From assembly GCA_029856445.1 (NCBI GenBank), contig JAHQWY010000056.1, positions 1-14,729 on the forward strand: a stretch of DNA of 14,729 nucleotides, read 5' to 3'. Each line of letters starts with the position of its first letter. Position 1 is the stretch's first letter. This document shows positions 1 to 7,240 of this stretch, piece after piece. A program made the translations under genes and the position numbers. The stretch comes from Promethearchaeia archaeon (lineage in GTDB: Archaea > Asgardarchaeota > Lokiarchaeia > Sigyniarchaeales > SOKP01). Under the pieces are notes generated by a model. It was not told where the DNA came from. It saw only the letters and a list, made by a program, of their open reading frames with translations, and did no database searches.

Positions 1-299
1 ATCAAATAATGCAAACTGTTATCGCTTATGAACCAATCTGGGCAATAGGAACAGGTAAAACTGCAACTCCAGAACAAGCGGAAGAAATCCACGTATTTAT
101 CCGTGAATTAATATCCCAAAGATATGATCAAGAAACAGCTGATTCAATTAGAATCCAGTATGGTGGATCAATCAAACCCAGTAATGCAGAAGACTTATTT
201 GGGAAAAAGAATATTGATGGTGGTTTGGTTGGGGGAGCTTCTCTCCAAGCACAATCACTAGCTTCTATAATAAAAGCCGCAGAAAAAACTGCTAGTTAA
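1..299 (+). CDS. tpiA: Triosephosphate isomerase, C-terminal part (partial)
   Basis: This is the last third of triosephosphate isomerase, which interconverts dihydroxyacetone phosphate and glyceraldehyde 3-phosphate in glycolysis and gluconeogenesis. The frame is open to the window edge (Gln-Ile before the first Met), so the ATG at 9 is internal and the true start lies outside. Visible signatures are AYEPIWAIGTGK, holding the catalytic Glu and the flexible loop 6, then the phosphate-binding IQYGGSIKP and DGGLVGGASL strands. The sequence and the long C-terminal helices are of the bacterial/eukaryotic type, not the shortened archaeal enzyme. That suggests ancient transfer if the host is an archaeon. 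The gene converges on the minus-strand gene that ends at 371. Confidence 0.95.
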   Translation, partial: QIMQTVIAYEPIWAIGTGKTATPEQAEEIHVFIRELISQRYDQETADSIRIQYGGSIKPSNAEDLFGKKNIDGGLVGGASLQAQSLASIIKAAEKTAS

Positions 300-337
300 A
301 AAATTGTGTTTTATTAAAATATTACTTGAAATTTTGA

Positions 338-363
338 TTTTGATTAATATCAAAACACTTTTT
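338..363 (+). terminator. Hairpin plus T-tract after tpiA
   Basis: A perfect 7-bp inverted repeat (TTTTGAT / ATCAAAA, 4-base loop, 338-355) is followed closely by five T residues at 359-363. It lies in the 71-base convergent gap and fits a factor-independent terminator for tpiA. On the other strand no T-run follows the stem directly, so its role there is doubtful. AT-rich sequence makes such stems by chance, hence the modest confidence. Confidence 0.4.
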
Positions 364-370
364 CATTTCT

Positions 371-1240
371 TTATCCAAGTATATTGTTAAATACATTTGT
401 TAACTTCTCAGGAAATTCTCCAAAATAACTCTGTGGATCAGCAAAGAGTAAATAGAAATATGGTTCGAATAAAGTTTCTTCGACTGTAGGTCCAACTCCT
501 GATTTAATTATGCAGACTTGAATTTGTTCATCAGAAAAGAACGAAGTCCTATAAATCCATTCTAACGGGGCAATATCAGGTATGAATCCAATACGTCTTA
601 AAATTTCATTTATATTTTCTAGAGAATATTTCTTTCCATAAGCTGTGATGGGGGAAAGATCAAAGGAGGTTATGCATATACCTAATAAACCATACTCCTT
701 CATTTCACTTAGAAATTCGTTTGCTGCACGTTTAATTTCACTTTGATGATCTGCAACTATTTTCCTTGCTTTTGAATCAGTTAAAATCTCTATAATTTTG
801 TTTTCTTCATTTTCTAAAATCGCGTCAGCCGCGTCAAGTGGTGTTTTGATATTTATAAAATTATTATAGATTAATTTAATCTTTTCTTTTACTGATTTAT
901 GTAGTAAAAATGACTCTGTTTGAGTGGTAATTAGTACATCTCCTTCAAATGGAGTTTGATCCTTACTGTTTTCAGGTTTTTCAGTATTTTTTTTTGCTTT
1001 AAATTCTAGTCTCTCAATTTTTTTATCTATATTCCGAGCAAATTCGAATAAAGCTGATATTAAACCAGCAGTAAGATCAAATTTTGATTCAGAATCTAAT
1101 TGTTCATGTACGGTGGATTCAAATTCTGAGAAATCGAAAAATCTAAGAAAAATTCTTACACCTTCAGGTACGGGTTTAATTATTGTATTATAATATGGGA
1201 AACCTGTAGTCGATATGATACTGAGCTCGTATATAGTCAT
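371..1240 (-). CDS. Hypothetical protein with longin/roadblock-like halves
   Basis: I do not recognise a named family for this 289-residue protein. The N-terminal 120 residues show a strand (IYELSIISTTGFPYY), a long helix centred on DLTAGLISALFEFA (residues 55-68) and a following strand ending in a hydrophobic helix. That order recalls the profilin-like longin or roadblock domains abundant in Asgard archaea. The C-terminal third (GLLGICITSFDLSPI, then QIQVCIIKSG and FEPYFYLLFADP followed by a helix) may be a second domain of the same fold. A Lys/Glu-rich linker lies near residues 80-95. There is no signal peptide or membrane segment. The ATG at 1240 has no clear Shine-Dalgarno; a TATA-like box about 38 bases upstream suggests a short leader. 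Fold assignment is by pattern only. Confidence 0.8.
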   Translation of the reverse strand: MTIYELSIISTTGFPYYNTIIKPVPEGVRIFLRFFDFSEFESTVHEQLDSESKFDLTAGLISALFEFARNIDKKIERLEFKAKKNTEKPENSKDQTPFEGDVLITTQTESFLLHKSVKEKIKLIYNNFINIKTPLDAADAILENEENKIIEILTDSKARKIVADHQSEIKRAANEFLSEMKEYGLLGICITSFDLSPITAYGKKYSLENINEILRRIGFIPDIAPLEWIYRTSFFSDEQIQVCIIKSGVGPTVEETLFEPYFYLLFADPQSYFGEFPEKLTNVFNNILG

Positions 1241-1272
1241 ATGTATTAGGAACCCTTGTAAATTTTCTTAGA

Positions 1273-1283
1273 ATTTATTAAAC
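1273..1283 (-). promoter_or_regulatory. TATA-like box for the longin-like gene
   Basis: On the minus strand the sequence TTTAATAAATT is centred about 38 bases before the ATG at 1240. With the usual archaeal spacing of about 26 bases from TATA centre to start site, the leader would be roughly 12 bases. This is a pattern match in AT-rich DNA. Confidence 0.3.
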
Positions 1284-1393
1284 CCATTTTTTAATTAGAG
1301 TTAATGTTTTCTGAATAAAAATAATTTTTTTAATCTTAAGTTAATAAAATACAATTAAAAATAATAGTTTATTAGAGAAAAATGGAGATTTTG

Positions 1394-4183
1394 CTATAAA
1401 ATAACAATAGCAGGCTTACCTGGGAGAGACTGAGATGCTTTTTGTTCTTTTGAATCTTTTTCAAACATAATACTAACCGAACAATGATATTTCTTTTCAA
1501 TAAGGGGTTTAATCTCATCGAAAAATTGATATTCATTATCTGATGATAGAGTAAATGTAGGATATTTTCCTACATTCTTTAAAATTCTATTCACGATTTT
1601 GCTAATTTGTTTGCTGTACTTTTTATTATCATTATCTTGCATCAACTTTTTCATTATTTCTCCTTGATTCTTAGTTTCTTCTAATATTGGTAGTAGTGAA
1701 TTATAGAATTTTAATTTCCACGGATCAGCAATAATTAGTGAAATGGATTTTAATTCTTCTTTTTTCATTACTGTTTTTATATTATTGATATCATCAAAAA
1801 TAATATTCATTAATTTCCATTTATAGTCCGATTCTTTATTTAATAGATTATTGTCATAATCCGGCCACGTAGCTAAACTTATATATCCATTCTTAGCAAT
1901 TTTTTCCCAGATTTCCTCCGTCATATGAGGAGCTATTGGATGAAGCAATAAAATTAATGTTTTTCTACATTCTTCGAAAATTTCTTTATTTACACCTTCA
2001 CTTTTGTATTTGCCTAATTCTGAAGTGAATTGAATTAAATTATTAACAGCATTTCTAATTGCGAGTTTATTCATATTTTCTGTAAATTCTTTGACAGTTT
2101 TATTCAAAAAATACTCGATTAACGTATCTCTAATATTAAGGTTATCTCTTGTATCGTTTGGAGGTTCAGTTAACATAATATAAGTATTTTTAATGAACCT
2201 ATAGGCATAATCTACTCCCTCTTCAGACCATTCTAATCCTGATGATGGACTTGCACCAAATAATATAAAGAATCTAGCTGCGTCTGCTCCATATTTCTTA
2301 ATAATCTTTCCAGGATTTACGGTATTTCCATAACTCTTACTCATCTTTACAGATTTTTGAATAAGATTTGTGCTACCACATATTTTACATTTCATTTCTT
2401 CTAAATCAGCCTTCATAAGGAAAGCTTCACAGTTAGAACAATATGGATGAAGTTTATTTATCATTCCTTGAGTTAATAAAGATTGAAATGGTTCATCAAA
2501 TTTATGAAGTCCTAGATCTCTAGCAATTTTTGTAAAAAATCTAGCATATATCAAATGCATAACTGCATGTTCTATACCTCCAATGTATTGATCAACATTC
2601 CCCCAATAATTAACGATATCTTTATTGTATGGAGTTTCTGCTTCGATTGATGGTGGGTCGCAAAATGCAAAAAAATACCAAGAACTATCGACAAAAGTGT
2701 CCATTGTATCAGTTTCACGTTTGGCTTTATTCCCACATCGAGGACATCTTGTATTAACAAATTTTTCACTCGTTTCTAGTGGATTACCCTCACCTGTAAA
2801 TTTAACATCTTTTGGTAAAAAAACTGGTAAATCTTCATAGGGTACTGGCACAATACCGCAGTCATCACAATAAATAATAGGTATAGGACACCCCCAATAC
2901 CTCTGTCGGGAGATCCCCCAATCCCTTAATTTATAATTAATAGTCGCTTGACCCATTCCCATTTTATCTAGTTTCTCTGTGATTGCATCGATAGCACTTC
3001 TATTTTCCATGCTATTAAATTCTTCTGAATTAACCAGAACTCCATCACCTTCATATGATCGAGTCATTTTATCTACATTTAGTTCATAATCATGAGGTTG
3101 TATTACAATTTTAATAGGGATTTCATATTCTTTAGCAAATTCGAAGTCTCGTTGGTCATGGGCAGGTACAGCCATAACAGCGCCCGCACCATACTCGTAA
3201 ATGACAAAATTTCCAATATAGATAGGGATTTCTTCGTTCGTGACCGGATTTATTGCATACCTTCCAATAAACATTCCCTTCTTCTCTATTTCAATATCAG
3301 TCCTCTCAAATTTATCTTGATGCATGACTTCATTATAAAGTTTCTTATAAGCTTTTTCATATTCAGTATCCTTAACCCATTCATAAACCCAAGGATGTTC
3401 TGGAGCAAATACCATGAATGTGGCTCCATAAAGTGTATCCGGTCTTGTTGTAAAAATGTCTATTGTCCTATCTTCTCCTACAATAGGGAATTTAATGATT
3501 GAACCTTCTGAGCGCCCTATCCAATTCCGTTGCATTATTTTGACTTTTTCCGGCCACTCTACAATGTTTAGATCCTCTAATAATTCTTCAGCATAATCTC
3601 TTATTTTTAGGAACCACTGAGACAGAAATTTTTGATCTACTACTGAATTGCACCTCCAGCATCTTCCTCCTTGAGCCTGCTCGTTGGCTAAAACGGTAGC
3701 ACATTTTGGGCACCAATTAACATAACTCTCTTGTTTATATGCTAATTCTTTTTCTAACATCTGCAAGAAAAACCATTGATCCCATTTATAGAAGTTAGGG
3801 TTATGACTACATATCTCTCTTGTCCAATCATATGAAAGACCAATACTTTTTTGTTGGTTTTTCATAGTTTCTATATTTTTATTTGTCCACTCTTCCGGAT
3901 TTGCACCATGATCTATTGCTGCATTTTCTGCAGGCATTCCAAATGAATCATAGCCCATTGGATAAATAACATTAAAATTATTCATTCTTTTAAATCTGGC
4001 ATAACAATCTCCAATAGTATAATTTCTAAGATGCCCCATATGGAGTTTTCCAGAAGGATATGGATACATCTCTAATACATAATATTTTTTCTTTTTCGGA
4101 TTTTCCTTAACTTCAAATATTTTATCTCTTTCCCACTTTTCTTGCCATTTCTTTTCTATTTTTTGTGGGTTGTATTCAACCAT
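1394..4183 (-). CDS. leuS: Leucyl-tRNA synthetase, bacterial type
   Basis: This class I synthetase charges tRNA-Leu with leucine in the cytoplasm and is complete at 929 residues. The HIGH-type motif HMGH is at 48-51 and the KMSKS loop at about 613-617. The CP1 editing domain is marked by TTRPDTLYG near 245-253. The overall sequence (MYPYPSGKLHMGHLRNYTIG, PMGYDSFGMPAENAAI) is the bacterial form, not the archaeal/eukaryotic one. Cysteine pairs at 158/161 with 175/178, at about 441-444 with 479-482, and at 582/585 with 599/602 look like zinc ribbons. The last lies just before KMSKS, where many bacterial enzymes carry the leucine-specific domain. The ATG at 4183 gives the expected N-terminus (MVEYNPQKIEKKW) and follows two in-frame stops. 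The nearest strong Shine-Dalgarno is 15 bases away and better placed for an overlapping five-codon reading frame. Confidence 0.97.
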   Translation of the reverse strand: MVEYNPQKIEKKWQEKWERDKIFEVKENPKKKKYYVLEMYPYPSGKLHMGHLRNYTIGDCYARFKRMNNFNVIYPMGYDSFGMPAENAAIDHGANPEEWTNKNIETMKNQQKSIGLSYDWTREICSHNPNFYKWDQWFFLQMLEKELAYKQESYVNWCPKCATVLANEQAQGGRCWRCNSVVDQKFLSQWFLKIRDYAEELLEDLNIVEWPEKVKIMQRNWIGRSEGSIIKFPIVGEDRTIDIFTTRPDTLYGATFMVFAPEHPWVYEWVKDTEYEKAYKKLYNEVMHQDKFERTDIEIEKKGMFIGRYAINPVTNEEIPIYIGNFVIYEYGAGAVMAVPAHDQRDFEFAKEYEIPIKIVIQPHDYELNVDKMTRSYEGDGVLVNSEEFNSMENRSAIDAITEKLDKMGMGQATINYKLRDWGISRQRYWGCPIPIIYCDDCGIVPVPYEDLPVFLPKDVKFTGEGNPLETSEKFVNTRCPRCGNKAKRETDTMDTFVDSSWYFFAFCDPPSIEAETPYNKDIVNYWGNVDQYIGGIEHAVMHLIYARFFTKIARDLGLHKFDEPFQSLLTQGMINKLHPYCSNCEAFLMKADLEEMKCKICGSTNLIQKSVKMSKSYGNTVNPGKIIKKYGADAARFFILFGASPSSGLEWSEEGVDYAYRFIKNTYIMLTEPPNDTRDNLNIRDTLIEYFLNKTVKEFTENMNKLAIRNAVNNLIQFTSELGKYKSEGVNKEIFEECRKTLILLLHPIAPHMTEEIWEKIAKNGYISLATWPDYDNNLLNKESDYKWKLMNIIFDDINNIKTVMKKEELKSISLIIADPWKLKFYNSLLPILEETKNQGEIMKKLMQDNDNKKYSKQISKIVNRILKNVGKYPTFTLSSDNEYQFFDEIKPLIEKKYHCSVSIMFEKDSKEQKASQSLPGKPAIVIL

Positions 4184-4190
4184 AAATCAT
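4176..4190 (-). other. Possible mini leader ORF overlapping the leuS start
   Basis: On the minus strand AGGAG (4199-4203) is followed after 8 bases by an ATG that reads Met-Ile-Tyr-Gly-stop. Its stop overlaps the second and third codons of leuS in another frame. The leuS ATG itself lies 15 bases from the AGGAG. The arrangement could allow translational coupling or re-initiation into leuS, or may be chance. Confidence 0.3.
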
Positions 4191-4198
4191 CAACACTT

Positions 4199-4203
4199 CT
4201 CCT
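4199..4203 (-). promoter_or_regulatory. Shine-Dalgarno AGGAG upstream of leuS
   Basis: AGGAG on the minus strand, 15 bases before the leuS ATG and 8 bases before the ATG of the mini reading frame. It is the only strong ribosome-binding motif in the leuS leader. Confidence 0.5.
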
Positions 4204-4222
4204 AAAATTGGGGGATATACAT

Positions 4223-4235
4223 AATATTTAATATT
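4223..4235 (-). promoter_or_regulatory. TATA-like box for leuS
   Basis: An AATATTAAATATT stretch on the minus strand is centred about 46 bases before the leuS ATG. It would give a leader of around 20 bases that just includes the AGGAG. It lies in the 189-base divergent region shared with the lipoate/F420 operon. Confidence 0.3.
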
Positions 4236-4309
4236 TTAGTAATTGATTCAATAAATTTTTTATGTACTTATTTACACTTGGAAAATCTTGATATTTGATA
4301 AAATAGGAT

Positions 4310-4336
4310 TAATTATAATGATTAAGATAATTATAA
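4310..4336 (+). promoter_or_regulatory. Tandem TATA-like boxes before the lipoate/F420 operon
   Basis: The nonamer TAATTATAA occurs twice (4310-4318 and 4328-4336), 18 bases apart in register. The second is centred about 40 bases before the ATG at 4373, predicting a leader of about 13 bases without a Shine-Dalgarno. The repeat may be two alternative TATA boxes or a chance product of AT-rich DNA. Confidence 0.35.
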
Positions 4337-4372
4337 CTCGAAGCAATAAAACTTAATATTCCATTTTTACTA

Positions 4373-5383
4373 ATGAGAGTTGTGAATATTGAAAAAATAA
4401 GGGTTTCTGTTGGAAGTGCTTCTGTTTTAGGTTTAGGTTCAATTGCAAAATTCAAAGACCCCCCAACTACGTGCTACATTATGACTTATAAGGAGGGTTA
4501 TTGCACAGCTAATTGCGGTTTCTGCCCACAAGCACGTTCTTCAGAAGGGTCTGAGGAAATGCTTTCTCGAGTCAATTGGCCCGTTTTTCCTTTTAACAAC
4601 TTCTTAACAAAATTAAAATATTTACGTTCTTCAAAAAAATTTAAGAGAATATGTATTCAAACTCTCAATTATCCTGAAAATTTTACAGATCTAATAGAAA
4701 TCATATCCCAAATTAGAAAAAATATTGATATTCCAATCTCTATTGCAATCCCCCCACTTTCAAAAGAAAACCTAAAAGAATTAAAATTAATGGGTGTTCA
4801 AAGAGTAGGGATTGCATTAGATGGTGCAACACCTGAAATTTTTGATAGGATTAAAGGTAATGGTGTAAATGGTCCCTATAAATGGGATGAACATATTAAT
4901 AAAATGAAAGAAGCATTAGAGATTTTCTCAGAAGGATTTGTGAGTACTCATTTAATAATAGGATTAGGAGAATCAGAAAAGGATGTAATAGAACGTATTG
5001 AAGAGTTACATAATTTAAAAATACTAATATCACTTTTTGCATTTACACCAATAAAAGGAACAAAACTCGAACATGAAAAACAACCACCTCTTCTGAGTTT
5101 CAGAAAATTACAATTAGGAAGATATCTTATAGTCAATAAAGGTAAAAAAATCAAAGATTTTACTTTTAATTTGAAAGGAGATCTTGTTCATATTAATATC
5201 AATAAAACAGAATTAAAAGATATCATTGATGAGACTAATGCTTTCTTAACTTCCGGGTGTCCAGGTTGTAATCGTCCATATTATACTTCAAAACCTTCAG
5301 GTCCTATTTATAATTACCCAAGGGAGTTGACTGAAGATGAAAAGGAAAAAATCTATGAATTATTGTATAAAGTAGTTAATTAA
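4373..5383 (+). CDS. BioB-like radical SAM protein, probable lipoyl synthase component (LipS1/LipS2 type)
   Basis: A 336-residue radical SAM enzyme. The cluster motif CTANCGFC gives CxxxCxxC at Cys44, Cys48 and Cys51. A C-terminal SGCPGCNRPYY (Cys296, Cys299) may help bind a second iron-sulfur cluster. The family resembles biotin-synthase-related proteins of archaea. In Thermococcus kodakarensis two such proteins, LipS1 and LipS2, together insert both sulfurs into octanoyl groups bound to carrier proteins. The next gene is a lipoate-ligase-type protein, 2 bases away, and the one after is a second radical SAM protein; this context is the main reason for the call. I cannot say from sequence alone which of the two is LipS1. 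It could act on another thiolated cofactor. The ATG has no Shine-Dalgarno, so a nearly leaderless message is likely. Confidence 0.8.
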   Translation: MRVVNIEKIRVSVGSASVLGLGSIAKFKDPPTTCYIMTYKEGYCTANCGFCPQARSSEGSEEMLSRVNWPVFPFNNFLTKLKYLRSSKKFKRICIQTLNYPENFTDLIEIISQIRKNIDIPISIAIPPLSKENLKELKLMGVQRVGIALDGATPEIFDRIKGNGVNGPYKWDEHINKMKEALEIFSEGFVSTHLIIGLGESEKDVIERIEELHNLKILISLFAFTPIKGTKLEHEKQPPLLSFRKLQLGRYLIVNKGKKIKDFTFNLKGDLVHININKTELKDIIDETNAFLTSGCPGCNRPYYTSKPSGPIYNYPRELTEDEKEKIYELLYKVVN

Positions 5384-5385
5384 AT

Positions 5386-6180
5386 ATGTCAAAAACAGAT
5401 ATTGATATTTGGCGTTATATACCTTTAGAGATTAGAAATGGTTTTTGGAATATGGCTTTAGACGAAGCTATATTAAAAATGGCAATTGAAAAGAAATCGC
5501 CAAATACACTAAGGTTTTATAAGTGGAATCCATCAACTGCGAGTATTGGAAGAAATCAGAGTTTATATAATGAAATAGATACCGCGTTCGTAAAAGAAAA
5601 AGGATTTCATGTTGTGAGAAGAATAACTGGAGGAGGTGCTGTTTTCCATGATGAATACAGAGAAATCACCTATTCGATTGTATGTCCTATAAAATTTTTA
5701 GAGAAACTCGGAGCTAAAAAAGTGATTGAACAGTTTGAGATTATTACACAGGGAATTATTTTGGGGCTTACGTTTTATGGATTAAAAACTGAAAAAGATG
5801 TTATACATTGTCCTGCTATTTTATTAGATGGAAAGAAATTTTCTGGGAATGCACAGGTAAGAAAAAAAGGTTTTATTCTTCAACATGGTACTATTTTATT
5901 AGATATCGATCCAGAATTGATGTATTCTGTATTAAAAACACCTGAGAATGTTAGCAAATCTCGGATGGTTAAATCCGTTCGTGCCAAATGTATTGGAATC
6001 AAAAACCATTTACCTTACTTCAATGAAGAAGAGTTGATAAATTCATTAAAACGTGGTTTTCAAAAATCCTTAGGGATAGATATGGAAGAACAGGCTTTTT
6101 CAAAAGAAGAATTAGATATAGCAGAAAGATTGGTAAAAAATAAATACTCAAATCTAAAATGGTTAAATAAATATGAGTAA
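5386..6180 (+). CDS. lplA: Lipoate/octanoate-protein ligase family (LplA/LipM-like catalytic domain)
   Basis: A 264-residue member of the biotin/lipoate protein ligase family, which attaches lipoate or octanoate to the lysine of E2 or GcvH carrier proteins. Key motifs are RRITGGGAVFHD (residues 78-89), the acyl-adenylate binding loop, and DGKKFSGNAQ (148-157), which carries the catalytic lysine (Lys150 or Lys151) and is followed by LQHGTILLD. The separate C-terminal accessory domain of E. coli LplA is absent. The protein therefore corresponds to the archaeal LplA catalytic domain, to sLpl(AB), or to an octanoyltransferase of LipM type. No LplB-like partner is visible in the window. Sitting between two radical SAM genes (2-base gap before, 8-base overlap after), it probably supplies the octanoylated or lipoylated substrate for them. 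Confidence 0.9.
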   Translation: MSKTDIDIWRYIPLEIRNGFWNMALDEAILKMAIEKKSPNTLRFYKWNPSTASIGRNQSLYNEIDTAFVKEKGFHVVRRITGGGAVFHDEYREITYSIVCPIKFLEKLGAKKVIEQFEIITQGIILGLTFYGLKTEKDVIHCPAILLDGKKFSGNAQVRKKGFILQHGTILLDIDPELMYSVLKTPENVSKSRMVKSVRAKCIGIKNHLPYFNEEELINSLKRGFQKSLGIDMEEQAFSKEELDIAERLVKNKYSNLKWLNKYE

Positions 6181-7234
6181 AACTCAACAATTATTTGATA
6201 AAATACAATCTGGAAATGCATTGTGGCCTGATTTTGCAGATTTTTTAAATTTGGAATCTAAAGATTTGGAGATTTTTTTCAGTCTTGCTCAAAATATTAC
6301 AAAGAGGAATTTTGGTAATATTTTAAAAATTTATAATCCTACCAATAAATTTCCTGCAATAAGTATAACAGGGAGTAATTGCGCACTTGAATGTGAGCAC
6401 TGTAATAAAAAATATTTGAAAGGAATGAAGCAAATATTAGATAATAATGATCTAGAACTATTTCTAAGAGAACTCTCTAGAAAGAATGGAGTGGGTGCAT
6501 TAATATCAGGTGGAAGCGACCTAGATGGATCGGTACCATTATATAATTTCTTGGATACCATCAAAAAAGTGAAAAGAGAAACGAATTTAATTATTAACAC
6601 CCATACAGGGCTATTAAAAGAAGATACAGCAGATAAACTCGCTGAAGCTAATGTGGATATCGTTTCTTTTGATATAAACATGGATGAAGAAGTTGTGAAG
6701 GACATCTACCACTTAGATGTTCACTTAGACGAATTTAAAAGAGCAATTGATCTAATGAAAAGATATAATCTTAATATTGTACCACACATTTGTGTTGGAT
6801 TGTGGTATGGCAAACTTAACAAAGAGTTAGAATCAATTAAATTCATTAAAGAAAATCTTCGAGATCCTTCTTTAATAGTAGTCATTGTTCTGATTCCACC
6901 TAAAAACTCTAAAATTAAATTTGATACACCTCAACCAGACATGATTGCAAAAGTAATTGCTATGATTAGGTTTCTTTTTCCTATGACAGAAATTTCACTG
7001 GGTTGCATGAGACCTCGAGGTAGAATTAAAATAGAGGTGGAAAAGAAAGCATTGAAAGCTGGAATAACAAGGATCGAAATTCCTTCTAGAGATACTATGA
7101 AATGGTGGCAAAAAGAAAATCCTGAAATTCAATTTAAATTTTATTCTGCTTGCTGTGCAATACCAGAGAAATATGAGAAACGAGCAGAAAGTAAGCCTTC
7201 GGATATTAAAAGATATTTGAACATCATAAATTGA
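6173..7234 (+). CDS. Second radical SAM protein, probable lipoyl synthase component (LipS1/LipS2 type)
   Basis: A 353-residue radical SAM protein only distantly similar to the first one. CALECEHC gives CxxxCxxC at Cys70, Cys74 and Cys77, preceded by an extra N-terminal helical segment of about 55 residues. Downstream, ALISGGSD fits the Gly-rich SAM-binding strand. Cys278 (SLGCMRPRGR) and the Cys326-Cys327 pair near the C-terminus are candidate ligands for an auxiliary cluster. The start ATG overlaps the end of the ligase gene by 8 bases, so the two are probably translationally coupled. By position it would be the partner of the first radical SAM protein in two-enzyme sulfur insertion into octanoyl carriers. 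Archaeal homologues are often annotated only as biotin-synthase-like proteins of unknown function. Confidence 0.8.
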   Translation: MSKTQQLFDKIQSGNALWPDFADFLNLESKDLEIFFSLAQNITKRNFGNILKIYNPTNKFPAISITGSNCALECEHCNKKYLKGMKQILDNNDLELFLRELSRKNGVGALISGGSDLDGSVPLYNFLDTIKKVKRETNLIINTHTGLLKEDTADKLAEANVDIVSFDINMDEEVVKDIYHLDVHLDEFKRAIDLMKRYNLNIVPHICVGLWYGKLNKELESIKFIKENLRDPSLIVVIVLIPPKNSKIKFDTPQPDMIAKVIAMIRFLFPMTEISLGCMRPRGRIKIEVEKKALKAGITRIEIPSRDTMKWWQKENPEIQFKFYSACCAIPEKYEKRAESKPSDIKRYLNIIN

Positions 7235-7240
7235 TTTATT

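Noticed and set aside
9..299. A small stand-alone gene starting at ATG 9
   Set aside because: It is the C-terminal third of triosephosphate isomerase with the frame open to the edge.
3092..3502. 136-codon plus-strand reading frame
   Set aside because: It lies wholly antisense to well-conserved leuS sequence and shows no domain; the other short frames inside leuS, the first radical SAM gene, cofE and the DUF58 gene are rejected for the same reason.
4373..5383. First radical SAM gene as CofG or CofH of F420 synthesis
   Set aside because: F420 genes are nearby, but the sequence is BioB-like with a C-terminal CPGCNRP motif and lies directly beside a lipoate ligase; the usual CofG/CofH features are not seen.
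6331..6705. 124-codon minus-strand reading frame
   Set aside because: Antisense shadow of the second radical SAM gene, low-complexity Ser/Leu-rich and without a start signal.
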